Counted from the stretch's first letter, positions 27,435 to 36,911 are shown. The stretch is 64,000 nt of DNA from an uncultured Clostridia bacterium (GCA_948896235.1 CAQUUC010000005.1:1-64000), one strand, 5' to 3'. The notes: generated from the sequence alone by a model not told the origin. Translations and numbers: made by a program.

Positions 27435-28280
27435 ATGGAACTATTAAAAGAAATTTTTTACTTTATAATGTATTCGCTTTTAATTGTGGCTATTTCAAAA
27501 TACATATTAGTAACTGTACTTAGAAGACTTGCTGAAAGTTTAGATTTAAAAGCTAAAACAGTAGGGAATATTGCGGGGATTGCAACCTCTATGCCAGAAT
27601 TATTAAGTGTTAGCTTTTCTGCATTTGCTGGGCTAATTGGAACAAGTATTTATAATATATTAAGTTCTAATATAATAAATTTTATACAATATATATTAGC
27701 AATAAAATTAAATAATAATATCAAAAAACTGAATAATAAAGCCCTAAAAATAGATATATTTATGGTTATAATATCAATAGTAATTCCAATTTTGATGCTT
27801 ATATTTAACATAGAAGTAAATATACAAATGGTTCCAATTCTTATTCTATTATTTCTATTATTTTATTATATAAACTCGAACACTCATAAATTATATTTAA
27901 AAAAAGAAGAAAGTTTAGAAGCAGATATTATAGAAAAAGAGGCAAGATTTATTAGGAAAAAGAAAGAAAAAGTAATAAAGTATACGGTTTATCTTATACT
28001 GACAGGAATTGGACTATTTGTAATTGGTAATCTACTTAGTGATTCGCTTAAAAATCTATGTTTACAATTTAATATACCTGAATTTGTTATTGGAATAGCG
28101 TTAGGATTTATAACCAGTTTACCTGAACTCATAACATTTTTTGAAGCTCAAAAACATCACAAAAATGAAAATAGTGATTTAGGAGTAGTGGAGGCAACAA
28201 ATAATTTACTTACCTCTAATAGCTTAAATTTATTTTTTATACAAAGTTTTGGAATAGTAATTTATACTATTTTTAGATGA
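27435..28280 (+). CDS. Sodium/calcium exchanger-like membrane protein (CaCA)
   Basis: 281 residues, about ten hydrophobic segments in two halves. The alpha-repeat-like motifs are GNIAGIATSMPELLSVSFSA in the first half and ALGFITSLPELITFFEAQ in the second, typical of cation/Ca2+ exchangers with inverted repeats. A lysine-rich cytoplasmic loop separates them. Start ATG 27435 has ATAGGAGG. A sporulation role is possible given the neighbours, but not shown. Confidence 0.8.
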   Translation: MELLKEIFYFIMYSLLIVAISKYILVTVLRRLAESLDLKAKTVGNIAGIATSMPELLSVSFSAFAGLIGTSIYNILSSNIINFIQYILAIKLNNNIKKLNNKALKIDIFMVIISIVIPILMLIFNIEVNIQMVPILILLFLLFYYINSNTHKLYLKKEESLEADIIEKEARFIRKKKEKVIKYTVYLILTGIGLFVIGNLLSDSLKNLCLQFNIPEFVIGIALGFITSLPELITFFEAQKHHKNENSDLGVVEATNNLLTSNSLNLFFIQSFGIVIYTIFR

Positions 28281-28346
28281 TGAATAAAACAAAAAATTAA
28301 GAATATAATATTATAGTATATTTTGGTAAAAAGGAGAATATTGCTA

Positions 28347-28640
28347 ATGTATGAGGAGTATGTAAAAGAACTTAAGTTAATAGAGAAAACAGAAGAGGAA
28401 TCAAATATAGAATTAATAAAAAGCATAATAAAAACGAAAATAGATTTAGATAATGCAAATAAAAATTATGAATTTGCAGAAGGAGAGTTAATAGATTATT
28501 ATTTATATCAAATAAAAGCTAATCAATCTAAATTAAACTATTTATTAAGAAAAGCAAAGAAAAATGGAATAATAATAGATATGGTAAAACAAATAGAAAT
28601 TAGAAAAGAAGAATATAATTCACAAATAGAGGTTGGATAA
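28347..28640 (+). CDS. yaaL: DUF2508/YaaL family protein
   Basis: 97 residues, helical and charged, matching the YaaL (DUF2508) pattern of small proteins encoded between recR and bofA in Firmicutes (LIKSIIKTKIDLDNANKNYEFA). AAAGGAG lies 11 bases upstream of ATG 28347. A TTG at 28341 is an alternative. In Bacillus yaaL is followed directly by bofA. Here a foreign-looking ORF separates them. Confidence 0.75.
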   Translation: MYEEYVKELKLIEKTEEESNIELIKSIIKTKIDLDNANKNYEFAEGELIDYYLYQIKANQSKLNYLLRKAKKNGIIIDMVKQIEIRKEEYNSQIEVG

Positions 28641-28786
28641 AATTATAATACCTGCTTAAAAAAGTATATAGTAAATCGAAAAATAAATACATAATAGGAT
28701 ATCTTTTTAAACAAGTTGGTTGCATTATGTAAAATTAAATGTTATAATAAATGATGTAGTAAAAAATACTTTGTGGAGGTATTACA

Positions 28787-29185
28787 ATGAGGAACAACGA
28801 AAATCTTGTGCGGAGCTGCATGACCTGTGAGTGTTATGCCATTGGATGTGAGGGAAACTGTCCGTTTAAGGTACAGGAAGACCAAGCATATGAGGTACCC
28901 AGCTTGAGAGAGCGGAGAAAAGCAATGAAGGCGGAAAAAGCCAATGCTTATGAAAAAGCTGTTATGAAGCTTCGGTCTGCAGAGAAAAGGGAGGCGGCGG
29001 AGAACAAAGCTAAAGCTCCCAACAGCAGACGCAAGAAGGATTTGGAAGAAGAACTGAAGATGTTGGAGGATGAGAGAAAGAGCTACGTGCAATCTAAGCC
29101 TGTATTTAGGGCTAAGACTGCTGCGATAAAGCAGGCAAGACGTAGGCTGTGTCGAATCTCAAAAAACAAATCGGGAGGCAAATAA
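28787..29185 (+). CDS. Foreign-looking Cys-motif protein with three CGG-Arg codons
   Basis: 132 residues with an N-terminal cysteine cluster CMTCECYAIGCEGNC that could bind metal, then a long charged helical region rich in Lys, Arg and Glu. GGAGG precedes the ATG. Codon use is far richer in GC than the host genes. Three in-frame CGG codons (28811, 28913, 28973) encode Arg with no frame change (LVRSCMT, LRERRKA, KLRSAEK). It interrupts yaaL-bofA and has its own terminator. Probably recently transferred; under the host rule it should not be translated correctly. Confidence 0.6.
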   Translation: MRNNENLVRSCMTCECYAIGCEGNCPFKVQEDQAYEVPSLRERRKAMKAEKANAYEKAVMKLRSAEKREAAENKAKAPNSRRKKDLEEELKMLEDERKSYVQSKPVFRAKTAAIKQARRRLCRISKNKSGGK

Positions 29186-29216
29186 TACCAACATTTCCTA
29201 GAATTATTGGAAATAA

Positions 29217-29254
29217 GAGGCGGAGGGTATCTTTTGATATCCTCCGTCTATATT
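29217..29254 (+). terminator. Terminator after the foreign ORF
   Basis: GGCGGAGGGTATC pairs with GATATCCTCCGTC around TTTT. The GC-rich stem is unlike host terminators. Confidence 0.75.
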
Positions 29255-29332
29255 AATAATCAAATAATTAATATTAAAAATAAGAATATTTGTCCAATTT
29301 ATATCATAGTATGTAAAAGGACGAGGTGATTT

Positions 29333-29599
29333 TTGTTGGATAATAATACTTTAATTATATATATATCTTGTATATGTTTTTTATTTTTATTTGGAAGAAT
29401 ATTTATACTACCAATAAAAAGTGTTTTAAAATTAGTTTTAAACTCAATATTAGGTGGATTAATAATATACTTAATAAATATAGTAGGAAATTTATTTGCT
29501 TTTCATATAGGTTTAAATTATATAACAGCAATACTTGTAGGGATTTTGGGAGTACCAGGAGCAATTCTTTTAGTTATTTTAAAAGTATTTTTAGGATAA
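29333..29599 (+). CDS. bofA: BofA family sporulation membrane protein
   Basis: BofA inhibits the intramembrane protease that processes pro-sigma-K until a forespore signal arrives. The 88-residue protein has three hydrophobic segments and the family pattern LKLVLNSILGGLIIYLIN...NYITAILVGILGVPGAILLVILK. TTG start (29333 or 29336) behind GAGGTGA. Separated from yaaL by an inserted ORF. Confidence 0.88.
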   Translation: MLDNNTLIIYISCICFLFLFGRIFILPIKSVLKLVLNSILGGLIIYLINIVGNLFAFHIGLNYITAILVGILGVPGAILLVILKVFLG

Positions 29600-29636
29600 A
29601 TAAAAAAATAGATATGTTTTTGAAATTAACATAACA

Positions 29637-29665
29637 TTGACAGAAGGTGATAAAAAATATATAAT
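29637..29665 (+). promoter_or_regulatory. Promoter of the ORF at 29746
   Basis: TTGACA, 17-bp spacer, TATAAT: perfect consensus. Confidence 0.75.
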
Positions 29666-29745
29666 GGTATTAGTAATTGTTAGTTTAGATTACAATATGT
29701 GCGATATTAATAAATAATTTTATTGGCAAAGGGAGAAAGACTATT

Positions 29746-30048
29746 ATGAATAAAATTAAAGGTATTTTCACACCTGAACAGGAGGCTGCATTGCGGAATC
29801 TGTATTTAGCAGTAGATGGCGAATTGCATCCATTTGTAGAAGGAAACCATCCTACAAAAGATAATTTAAAAATTATTGATTTTAGGCAGGGCATGAAAAT
29901 TGCATATGATTTTTCGTGGGATGGAGATGATTACTTTTTGTATTGTTGCGGTGAGAATGGCGAATTTCGCTATCTTTGTAGAGAAGGTATGCCAAAAGAA
30001 GTGGCAGAAATTCTGGATGAGATGATTGAAGAAACAGAAAACTGCTGA
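29746..30048 (+). CDS. Foreign-looking soluble protein with CGG-Arg
   Basis: 100 residues, acidic, with EQEAALRNLYLAVDGELHPF and a Cys-containing core (LYCCGENGEFRYLC). GGGAG precedes the ATG and a consensus promoter lies upstream. Codon 17 is CGG (29794), read as Arg without frame change. The codons are richer in GC than in host genes. Family not recognised. It may belong to the same acquired set as the ORFs at 25980 and 28787. Confidence 0.6.
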   Translation: MNKIKGIFTPEQEAALRNLYLAVDGELHPFVEGNHPTKDNLKIIDFRQGMKIAYDFSWDGDDYFLYCCGENGEFRYLCREGMPKEVAEILDEMIEETENC

Positions 30049-30134
30049 ATAACAGCGGTAATGTGGTAAAATGTATTGTTTATACGATAGTAAGCTTTGA
30101 TAGTCACAAAATAGTATTAACTTTATCGCACACA

Positions 30135-30168
30135 AAAAAGGGAGACTGTTCTATAGTCTCCCGCTATT
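30135..30168 (-). terminator. Terminator of glmS
   Basis: GGGAGACT pairs with AGTCTCCC around a 7-nt loop, followed on the minus strand by TTTTTTGTG. Confidence 0.85.
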
Positions 30169-30171
30169 TTT

Positions 30172-32013
30172 TTATTCAACTGTTACAGATTTTGCAAGAT
30201 TTCTTGGTTTATCTACATCTAAGCCTTTTTCTTTAGTTATATAATAAGCGAATAATTGTAGTGGTACCACAGTTAAAATTTCAGAAATCATAGGGTGTGT
30301 TTTTGGTATTTTTATTACTTTATCATAATTTCCATTTTCTAAAGCTTGATCTGTTATTATCAAAGTTTTTGCACCACGTGTTATTACTTCTTGAATATTA
30401 CTTACAGTCTTTGGTGAAAGAATAGGGTCTGTTATAATTCCTACAACTGTAATTCCATTTTCTATAAGAGCAATAGGTCCGTGTTTTAATTCTCCTGCAG
30501 CGTATGCCTCTGAATGTATATAAGATATTTCTTTAAGCTTTAATGAGGCTTCTTGAGCTACAGCATAATCATTACCTCTTCCTAAAAAGAAAATATCATG
30601 TTCATTGTATACTTTTTTTGCAAATTCTTCAATTTCAGTTACATTTTCAAGCACTTTTTGTAATTTCTCTGGTAATGATAAAAGTTCATTTTTAATATTT
30701 TCTATTAATGCTTTATTGCTACATTCTAAAACTTCTGCAAAATGTAGTGCAAGTAGGGCAAGTAGAGTCACTTGAGAAGTATAGGCTTTTGTTGATGCAA
30801 CTGCAATTTCAGGACCTGCATGAGTATAAATTGTATAATCAGCCTCTCTTGAAATAGAACTTCCAATAACATTTGAAATAGCAATTGTTTTAGCACCTTG
30901 CGTTTTTGAAAGTTTTAATGCAGCGATTGTATCTGCAGTTTCACCAGATTGACTAATATATATACATAAAGTTTTATCATCAATTAAAGGTTCTCTATAT
31001 CTAAATTCTGATGCAATATCTACTGTAACTGGAATTTTGCATAGCTTTTCAAACATTGGTTTAATTGCAAGACCTGCATGCATTGCAGTACCACATGCGA
31101 CTATATATATTTTGTTTATAGATTCTAGATATTCTCTTGTTAAATTGATATCTTCAAAATCAACTACTTCATTATTCTTTAATCTAGAGCCAATAGTTTC
31201 ACGAACTGAACGAGGTTGTTCATATATTTCTTTTAACATATAATCTGGATAACCATCTTTTTGGCTAGAAGTAGCATCCCATTCAATGGTTTTTACATCT
31301 TTTTGTACTTTTTCTAATTTACAATTATAAAAATTAATTTTATCTTTATATACTTCGACAATTTCACCGTCATTTAATAAATAAAAGTCTTTTGTATATT
31401 CAAGTATCGCAGGTATATCAGATGCGATATAATTTTCATTATCACCAGTACCAATAACTAGAGGACTATCTTTTCTTGCTACAATTACTACATCAGGATA
31501 TTCTTTACAAAGTACTTCTATAGCATAGCTTCCTTTTAAGTCTTTACAAGCAGAAGAAACAGCTCTTAAAAATCTTTTTTCATCATAGTTTTTATCTTGA
31601 GAATAATACATATGAATTAAGTTTGGAATAGTTTCAGTATCTGTGCTAGATTTGAAACTATAACCTTTTTCTTTTAAATCATTTCTCAATTCTTGGTAAT
31701 TTTCAATAATACCATTATGAACAACACTAAAAGTATTAGAATTATCCATATGAGGGTGAGAATTTTCTTTTGATGGTTTTCCATGAGTAGCCCATCTTGT
31801 ATGAGCAATACCAGATGTTCCTATTAAATCATTAATTCCATCTAAATCATATAAATTTTTTACTCTTCCTTTATCTTTCATATTAGAGATATAACTATTT
31901 TCCATAGTAGAAATACCACTTGAATCATATCCTCTATATTCTAATTTTAAAAGACCATTAATCAGTATAGGACAAGCCTTTTTTGTCCCTATATATCCTA
32001 CAATTCCACACAT
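30172..32013 (-). CDS. glmS: Glutamine--fructose-6-phosphate aminotransferase
   Basis: GlmS makes glucosamine-6-phosphate, the first step to UDP-GlcNAc. The 613-residue protein starts MCGIVGYIG with the N-terminal nucleophile Cys2. The glutaminase domain is about 1-230, followed by two SIS domains (SQSGETADT, ASTKAYTSQ) and the C-terminal DKPRNLAKSVTVE. AGGAGG lies upstream. It is preceded by a glmS ribozyme that gives product feedback. No in-frame CGG. Confidence 0.97.
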   Translation of the reverse strand: MCGIVGYIGTKKACPILINGLLKLEYRGYDSSGISTMENSYISNMKDKGRVKNLYDLDGINDLIGTSGIAHTRWATHGKPSKENSHPHMDNSNTFSVVHNGIIENYQELRNDLKEKGYSFKSSTDTETIPNLIHMYYSQDKNYDEKRFLRAVSSACKDLKGSYAIEVLCKEYPDVVIVARKDSPLVIGTGDNENYIASDIPAILEYTKDFYLLNDGEIVEVYKDKINFYNCKLEKVQKDVKTIEWDATSSQKDGYPDYMLKEIYEQPRSVRETIGSRLKNNEVVDFEDINLTREYLESINKIYIVACGTAMHAGLAIKPMFEKLCKIPVTVDIASEFRYREPLIDDKTLCIYISQSGETADTIAALKLSKTQGAKTIAISNVIGSSISREADYTIYTHAGPEIAVASTKAYTSQVTLLALLALHFAEVLECSNKALIENIKNELLSLPEKLQKVLENVTEIEEFAKKVYNEHDIFFLGRGNDYAVAQEASLKLKEISYIHSEAYAAGELKHGPIALIENGITVVGIITDPILSPKTVSNIQEVITRGAKTLIITDQALENGNYDKVIKIPKTHPMISEILTVVPLQLFAYYITKEKGLDVDKPRNLAKSVTVE

Positions 32014-32049
32014 ATTGTAAAACCTCCTAAAAATAATATGGAAGTAGAA

Positions 32050-32203
32050 AGTATGTAAAAAGTTACTTTTGCTAGATTTGTTAAAACATCACTATTTCTC
32101 TTTGCTAGCATTTAATGACAGTAACCTGTGCCACAGAACCATCCGCCGAATCTTTCGATAAGTTCTGACCTCGTCAACAATGTAAATTCATTGTCCAGGC
32201 GCT
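32050..32203 (-). ncRNA. glmS ribozyme-riboswitch
   Basis: Read on the minus strand, the core A-GCGCCTGGAC, GTTGACGAGG, TTATCGAAAGATTCGGCGGATG, and CTGTCATTAAATGCTAGCAAAG elements match the glmS ribozyme in order. Self-cleavage would occur just before the G at 32202. GlcN6P binding cleaves and destabilises the mRNA, giving feedback control of the following glmS. Confidence 0.93.
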
Positions 32204-32272
32204 TAAAACTAAAACAAAAACATAACTCCTTTCTAAATAATGTTTTTACATAAACTTTCAACTAATGATATT

Positions 32273-32301
32273 ATATTACACTAAAATTAAAAAAGTAGCA
32301 A
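32273..32301 (-). promoter_or_regulatory. Promoter of glmS
   Basis: On the minus strand TTGCTA (32301-32296), 17-bp spacer, TAATAT (32278-32273). The transcript would start about 60 nt before the ribozyme cleavage site. Confidence 0.6.
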
Positions 32302-32320
32302 GTCCAATAAGAAAATATTA

Positions 32321-32351
32321 AGAAAAGAGAGTATCAATTTTATGATACTCT
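32321..32351 (-). terminator. Terminator of the BI-1 gene
   Basis: AGAGTATCA (32328-32336) pairs with TGATACTCT (32343-32351), then CTTTTCTT on the minus strand. Confidence 0.75.
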
Positions 32352-32360
32352 TTAATAAGT

Positions 32361-33021
32361 CTAATCTTTTCTTTTTCCAAATATTGATAATACTCGTAAA
32401 AATATATTAATAAAATCAAGATATAGTTCCATTGCACCATATATGTGTAATTTATTTTGGTCTAACCCTTCTTCATATTGTAACTGTTTAATCTTATTCA
32501 TATCATATGCAGTAATTCCAAAAAATACAAATAAAATAACCCAGTCTAAAACAATATCTAACATAGAATTACCTAAGAATAGGTTAACTAAACTTAAAAT
32601 AATACCTACAATTAGTACACCAAAAAGTAGGGTTTTCCAATTAGATAAATCTTTGTTAGTTTTATAGCCATAAAGAGCCATTCCACCAAACAAAATAGCA
32701 CTTGCTATAAATAACCAAACAATAGAATTTAATTCGAAAACAACAAAAATTACAGATAAAGAAACACCATTTATCATAGCATATACAAAATATAGTATAC
32801 CAACAATAGTTGGTGGTAGTTTCTTAAATAGTAATGAGAATACAATAACTACTACTAGTTCTGCAATTAATAGAATATTAAAGTATCCTTTAAAAAGAAT
32901 ATCAATAAATAATCCAGATGAATATGTGTACCAAGCAACAATAGCAGTACCTAGTAAACCTAAAAACATCCAGAAAAAAGTTTTCCCGAATTAAACTAGC
33001 TTCTTTTACGTTTTCTTCCAT
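32361..33021 (-). CDS. Bax inhibitor-1/YccA family membrane protein, one CGG shift
   Basis: A 219-residue protein with seven hydrophobic segments. The BI-1 family forms a pH-sensitive ion leak in membranes. ATG 33021 has AAGGAG upstream and opens MEENVKEASLI. Codon 12 is CGG (32988-32986). Skipping C continues GKTFFWMFLGLLGTAIVA, where the family has a short cytoplasmic stretch before the first TM helix. The end FGITAYDMNKIKQLQ with late acidic residues matches the family. It is the last native gene before glmS on this strand. Confidence 0.88.
32986..32988 (-). other. CGG +1 site, BI-1 protein
   Basis: P-site ATT. Skipping C gives GGG AAA ACT (Gly-Lys-Thr) before the first TM helix. Confidence 0.88.
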
Positions 33022-33190
33022 TTGAACTTTCTCCTTTCTCATAAGATATATGTATATTATAATATAAGTATATATAAAAATCTATAAAATTATTAAAATA
33101 TATTTCATGATATAATATGACAAAAAATACTTTACTAATTTTATGTATGGTGATATAATTGAAAAAATAAAAAAAGAAAGAGGAATTAGT

Positions 33191-33706
33191 ATGGAGGATA
33201 TAAAAGTATTAATAGACGAACAAAAAATACAAGATAAAGTTACTGAAATTGCTAAAAGAATAGAAAAAGATTATGAAGGAAAAGAAATTACTTTAATATG
33301 TATATTAAAAGGTTCAAGCTTTTTTACAGTTGATTTAGCTAAAAAAATTAATGGAAATGTAAAAATAGAATTTATACAAGTGTCAAGTTATGGTTCATCT
33401 ACTGTTTCTCATAATATAGAATTAAAATTAGATTTAAAAGAGTCAATAGAAAATAAAGATGTTATTGTTGTGGAAGACATTATAGATACAGGAAGAACAC
33501 TTAGTTACTTACTTGAACATCTAAAAGGAAGAAAGCCTAATAGTCTTAAACTTTGTACATTATTAGATAAACCAGAAAGAAGATTGTATGATGTAAAAGT
33601 AGACTATACAGGATTTGAAATACCAGATAAATTTGTTGTGGGATATGGTCTTGATGTTAATGAACAATATAGAAATTTACCATATATTGGATATATTGGA
33701 GAATAG
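33191..33706 (+). CDS. hpt: Hypoxanthine phosphoribosyltransferase
   Basis: Purine salvage enzyme converting hypoxanthine or guanine plus PRPP to IMP or GMP. The 171-residue protein has the PRPP-binding motif VIVVEDIIDTGRTL, the ILKGSSFF loop and the C-terminal PDKFVVGYGLD motif. The frame opens at 33143, but AGAGGA supports ATG 33191 (MEDIKVLIDEQ). Confidence 0.94.
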   Translation: MEDIKVLIDEQKIQDKVTEIAKRIEKDYEGKEITLICILKGSSFFTVDLAKKINGNVKIEFIQVSSYGSSTVSHNIELKLDLKESIENKDVIVVEDIIDTGRTLSYLLEHLKGRKPNSLKLCTLLDKPERRLYDVKVDYTGFEIPDKFVVGYGLDVNEQYRNLPYIGYIGE

Positions 33707-33709
33707 GTA

Positions 33710-33738
33710 TTGACAATTTAGAAAAAAGAAGATATAAT
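33710..33738 (+). promoter_or_regulatory. Consensus promoter upstream of the uvrC leader
   Basis: TTGACA (33710-33715), 17-bp spacer, TATAAT (33733-33738), starting inside the hpt stop region. Confidence 0.85.
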
Positions 33739-33742
33739 AATA

Positions 33743-33873
33743 TTGCGTTATAAGGGAAGTAACGTAAAAAAATGTTTAACTTGGGAACGAGTTATATTTG
33801 GGGGTTAACTTGCTTAGGAGAGAATAGCAAGTTTGTGCAGACAGGCGAGAAACTTGCATGTCTGCATTTTTTA
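33743..33873 (+). ncRNA. Structured leader or small RNA with switchable terminator, upstream of uvrC
   Basis: About 130 nt from a consensus promoter to an intrinsic terminator (33836-33866 stem, then T6). It forms several hairpins: TGCGTTAT/GTAACGTA, AACTTG-GGAA-CGAGTT, and AACTTGC (33807-33813)/GCAAGTT (33827-33833). GCAAGTT can instead pair with AACTTGC at 33851-33857 inside the terminator, giving mutually exclusive folds. The RBS and ATG of uvrC follow directly. I match no known riboswitch class. Confidence 0.6.
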
Positions 33874-33887
33874 TATAGTAGGAGAAA

Positions 33888-35685
33888 ATGATGTTTAATA
33901 TAGAAGAGGAATTAAAAAAACTGCCTAATAAGCCAGGAGTATATATTATGCGAGACAAATTCGATAATATAATTTATGTTGGCAAGGCTGTAATTTTAAA
34001 AAATAGAGTAAGGCAATATTTTAGGAAAAACAATAAAACAAAAAGAATTGAAAATATGGTTAGTTTAATAGACCATTTTGAATATATAGTTACAGACAAT
34101 GAAGCGGAAGCATTAATTTTAGAATGTAATCTAATTAAAGAAAATAGACCTAAATTTAATGTATTGTTAAAAGATGATAAAACTTATCCATATATAAAAA
34201 TAGATGTAAAATCAGATTATCCAAATGTTTTTATAACAAGAACCATACTAAATGATGGGGCAAAATATTTTGGACCATATGCAAACCCAGGTAGCGCAAA
34301 AGAAATGGTAGACTTCATAAAACAAAAATTTAAAATACGTCAATGTAGAAACTTTAAATCCAATAAAAGAGCTTGCTTAAATTACCATATAAATAGATGT
34401 CTTGCACCTTGTATGGGATATGTTTCAAAAGAAGAATATAGAGAGCAAATAGACCAAATTATTATGCTATTAGAAGGAAAAATAGACAAAATAATAAAAG
34501 AATTAGATAAAAAGATGAAAGAAAAAGCTGTAAATCAGGAATATGAAGAAGCGGCAAATTTAAGGGATACAATAACTGCAATTGAAAGAATTTCACAAAA
34601 ACAAAAAGTATCAAATATAACAGAAAATGATATTGATGTTATAGGACTTGCTAAAAATGATATTAGTGTATGTATTGAAATATTCTTTGTACGAAAAAGT
34701 AAAATGATAGGAAGAGAACATTACTTCTTTAATGACTTAAAAGATGTACCAAACGACGAAATCTTATCAAGTTTTATAAAACAATATTATTTAACAAAAG
34801 ATGAAATACCACATAGAATTATGCTAAAAGAAGAAGTAGAAGATAAAACTACAATAGAAGAGTGGTTATCTAATAGAATGGGAAGAAAAGTAGAACTTAA
34901 ATCTCCTCAAAAAGGTGAAAAATTAAGATTTGTAGAAATGGCTGAAAACAATGCGGCTGTTACATTAGAAAACAAATCAAAAGACAAATTTGATACTTTG
35001 ATGGAATTAAAAGAAGTATTGAAAATGGAGAAAATGCCAAGAAAGATAGAAACTTTTGATATATCAAATATATCACGGAACAAATATGGTTGCTGGAATG
35101 TGTGTATTACAAGATGGATCAATTAATCACAAATTATCTAGAAGATTTAAAATAAAAACAGTTTTAACACAAGACGATCCAAGATGTATAGAGGAAGTTA
35201 TAGAAAGAAGATTAAAACATTCTATAGAAAATACAAATGGAGGGTTTGGAAAATTACCAGATGCAATATTTGTAGATGGTGGAATAACTCAAATTAGAGC
35301 TGCAAGAACTGTTATTGATAAACTAGGACTAGATATAAAATTATATGGTATGGTAAAAAATGATAAACATAGAACTAGAGCATTAATAGATGAAAATAGA
35401 AATGAGCAGGAATTGTCAGAAAATTTGATGAATTTAATAACTAATTTTCAAGATGAAGTTCATAAAACTGCAATTGAATATCATAGAAAAGTACGAGATA
35501 AACAAATTACAAAATCAGCATTAGATGAAATTTCAGGAATTGGACAAGTAAAAAAACAAGAACTATTAAAAAGATTTGGGGACGTAGAAAAAATAAAAGA
35601 GGCTAAGTTAGAGGAACTTACAAAAATAAAAGGAATAAATGAAAAATTAGCAAGAACAATAAAAGCAGAACTAAAAAAACGTTGA
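33888..35685 (+). CDS. uvrC: Excinuclease ABC subunit C, one CGG shift
   Basis: UvrC makes both incisions in nucleotide excision repair. With the +1 skip the protein is 598 residues: GIY-YIG domain (LPNKPGVYIMRD, IYVGKA), Cys motif (CLNYHINRCLAPCMGYV), UVR motif near residues 205-240, RNase H-like domain (FDISNISGTNMVAGMCV, VDGG, DEVHKTAI) and tandem HhH (ISGIGQVKKQELL). The CGG at 35076 lies in the conserved motif I-x-G-x-x-x-V-A, where glycine is expected. Frame zero stops 16 codons later, removing the second nuclease. Confidence 0.95.
35076..35078 (+). other. CGG +1 site, uvrC
   Basis: P-site TCA. Skipping C gives GGA ACA AAT (Gly-Thr-Asn) at the conserved glycine of the RNase H-like domain. 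Confidence 0.95.
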
Positions 35686-35798
35686 AATTAGTTGAAAATA
35701 CTCTAAACTTTATGATATTATTTAATAAAAATTAGTCATATTCCTAAAAAAACAGAATATATTTATTTTATAAATAAATATATTGGGGGGATTAGACT

Positions 35799-35999
35799 AT
35801 GGAGTATGCAAAAGATGAAATTTTTAGTATTCGTTATAATGAAAAAAAGGACAAGTTAGAATATTCTTTTTTTAGAAGGTTTTTAAAAAGAATATTAAAC
35901 AACAAATTTATGACTTTACTAATTATTATGGGAGTATTATTTAGTGCATTAAACTTTACATTAATATATTGCTTTTTTGAGGTACTAAGTAGAATATAA
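35799..35999 (+). CDS. Small single-TM protein, unknown
   Basis: 66 residues: a charged N-terminal half (EKKDKLEYSFFRRFLKR) and one TM helix (about 39-60). GGGGGG precedes ATG. It ends 18 bp before ispH and is probably co-transcribed. Not recognised. Confidence 0.65.
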   Translation: MEYAKDEIFSIRYNEKKDKLEYSFFRRFLKRILNNKFMTLLIIMGVLFSALNFTLIYCFFEVLSRI

Positions 36000-36017
36000 T
36001 GAAATGAAGGATTTGTT

Positions 36018-36911
36018 ATGGAAGTAATTTTGGGAAAAAAGGCAGGTTTCTGTCAAGGAGTAAGAAACACAGTAATTAAAACAAAAAATAATTTAGAAAA
36101 GAAAAAAAGAATATATTGTTTAGGACAATTGGTTCATAACTCTGAGGTTATTAAAAAACTTGAACAAAAAGGTCTAACAATTGTGCAAAATATTCAAGAT
36201 GTACCAGCTGGAAAAGATTTAATTATAAGAGCACATGGAGTTTCTAAAAAAATATATGAAGAAATTGAAGCAAAAAATATTAAATTAATTGATTTAACAT
36301 GCCCAAAAGTGCTAAGTATTCATAAAAAAATAGAGGAATATAAAAACTTAGGCTATTACATAATCTATATTGGAGAAAAAACGCATCCGGAAACAGTTGG
36401 AAGTGTTAGTTTTGCAGGAGAAAATTCTACTATAGTACAGGATTTAGAAGATATTAATGTTGCAGTAGAGGATATAATAAATAAAGATATTAGAAATATA
36501 ACAGTATTTTCACAAACGACTTTTTCTATGGAGAAATTTGATGACCTTGTAAAAATAATTAAGATGAAAATACCAAAAGATTCAAATTTAGAAATAAATA
36601 AAACTATTTGTGATGCAACAAAGTTAAGACAGATAGAAACTAAAGAGATAGCAAAACAAGTAGAGTTAATGATAATTATTGGTGGAAAGAAAAGCTCTAA
36701 TACCAACAAATTGTATGATATAGCATTAAAAGAATGCAGTAATGTAATGTTTGTAGAAACATTAGAAGATTTATATATAAATTATATAAGAAGATTTAAA
36801 AAAGTAGGAGTTATGGCTGGAGCATCAACACCTAACGATATGATAGAAAAAATAGTAGAGATATTAAAAAATACAGAAACAGAGGATTATATATATGAAA
36901 ATAGCAGATGA
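36018..36911 (+). CDS. ispH: 4-hydroxy-3-methylbut-2-enyl diphosphate reductase
   Basis: IspH carries out the last step of the MEP isoprenoid pathway with a 4Fe-4S cluster. The 297-residue protein has the three cluster cysteines: AGFCQGV (C12), LTCP near residue 94, and ICDAT near 195. His motifs LVHN and THPE and the GASTP motif near the end are present. It overlaps the next gene by 17 bp. No in-frame CGG. Confidence 0.95.
   Translation: MEVILGKKAGFCQGVRNTVIKTKNNLEKKKRIYCLGQLVHNSEVIKKLEQKGLTIVQNIQDVPAGKDLIIRAHGVSKKIYEEIEAKNIKLIDLTCPKVLSIHKKIEEYKNLGYYIIYIGEKTHPETVGSVSFAGENSTIVQDLEDINVAVEDIINKDIRNITVFSQTTFSMEKFDDLVKIIKMKIPKDSNLEINKTICDATKLRQIETKEIAKQVELMIIIGGKKSSNTNKLYDIALKECSNVMFVETLEDLYINYIRRFKKVGVMAGASTPNDMIEKIVEILKNTETEDYIYENSR

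Noticed and set aside
33743..33873. 6S RNA or T-box upstream of uvrC
   Set aside because: No long central bubble of 6S type and no T-box GGTGG or AGGGTGG core is visible.
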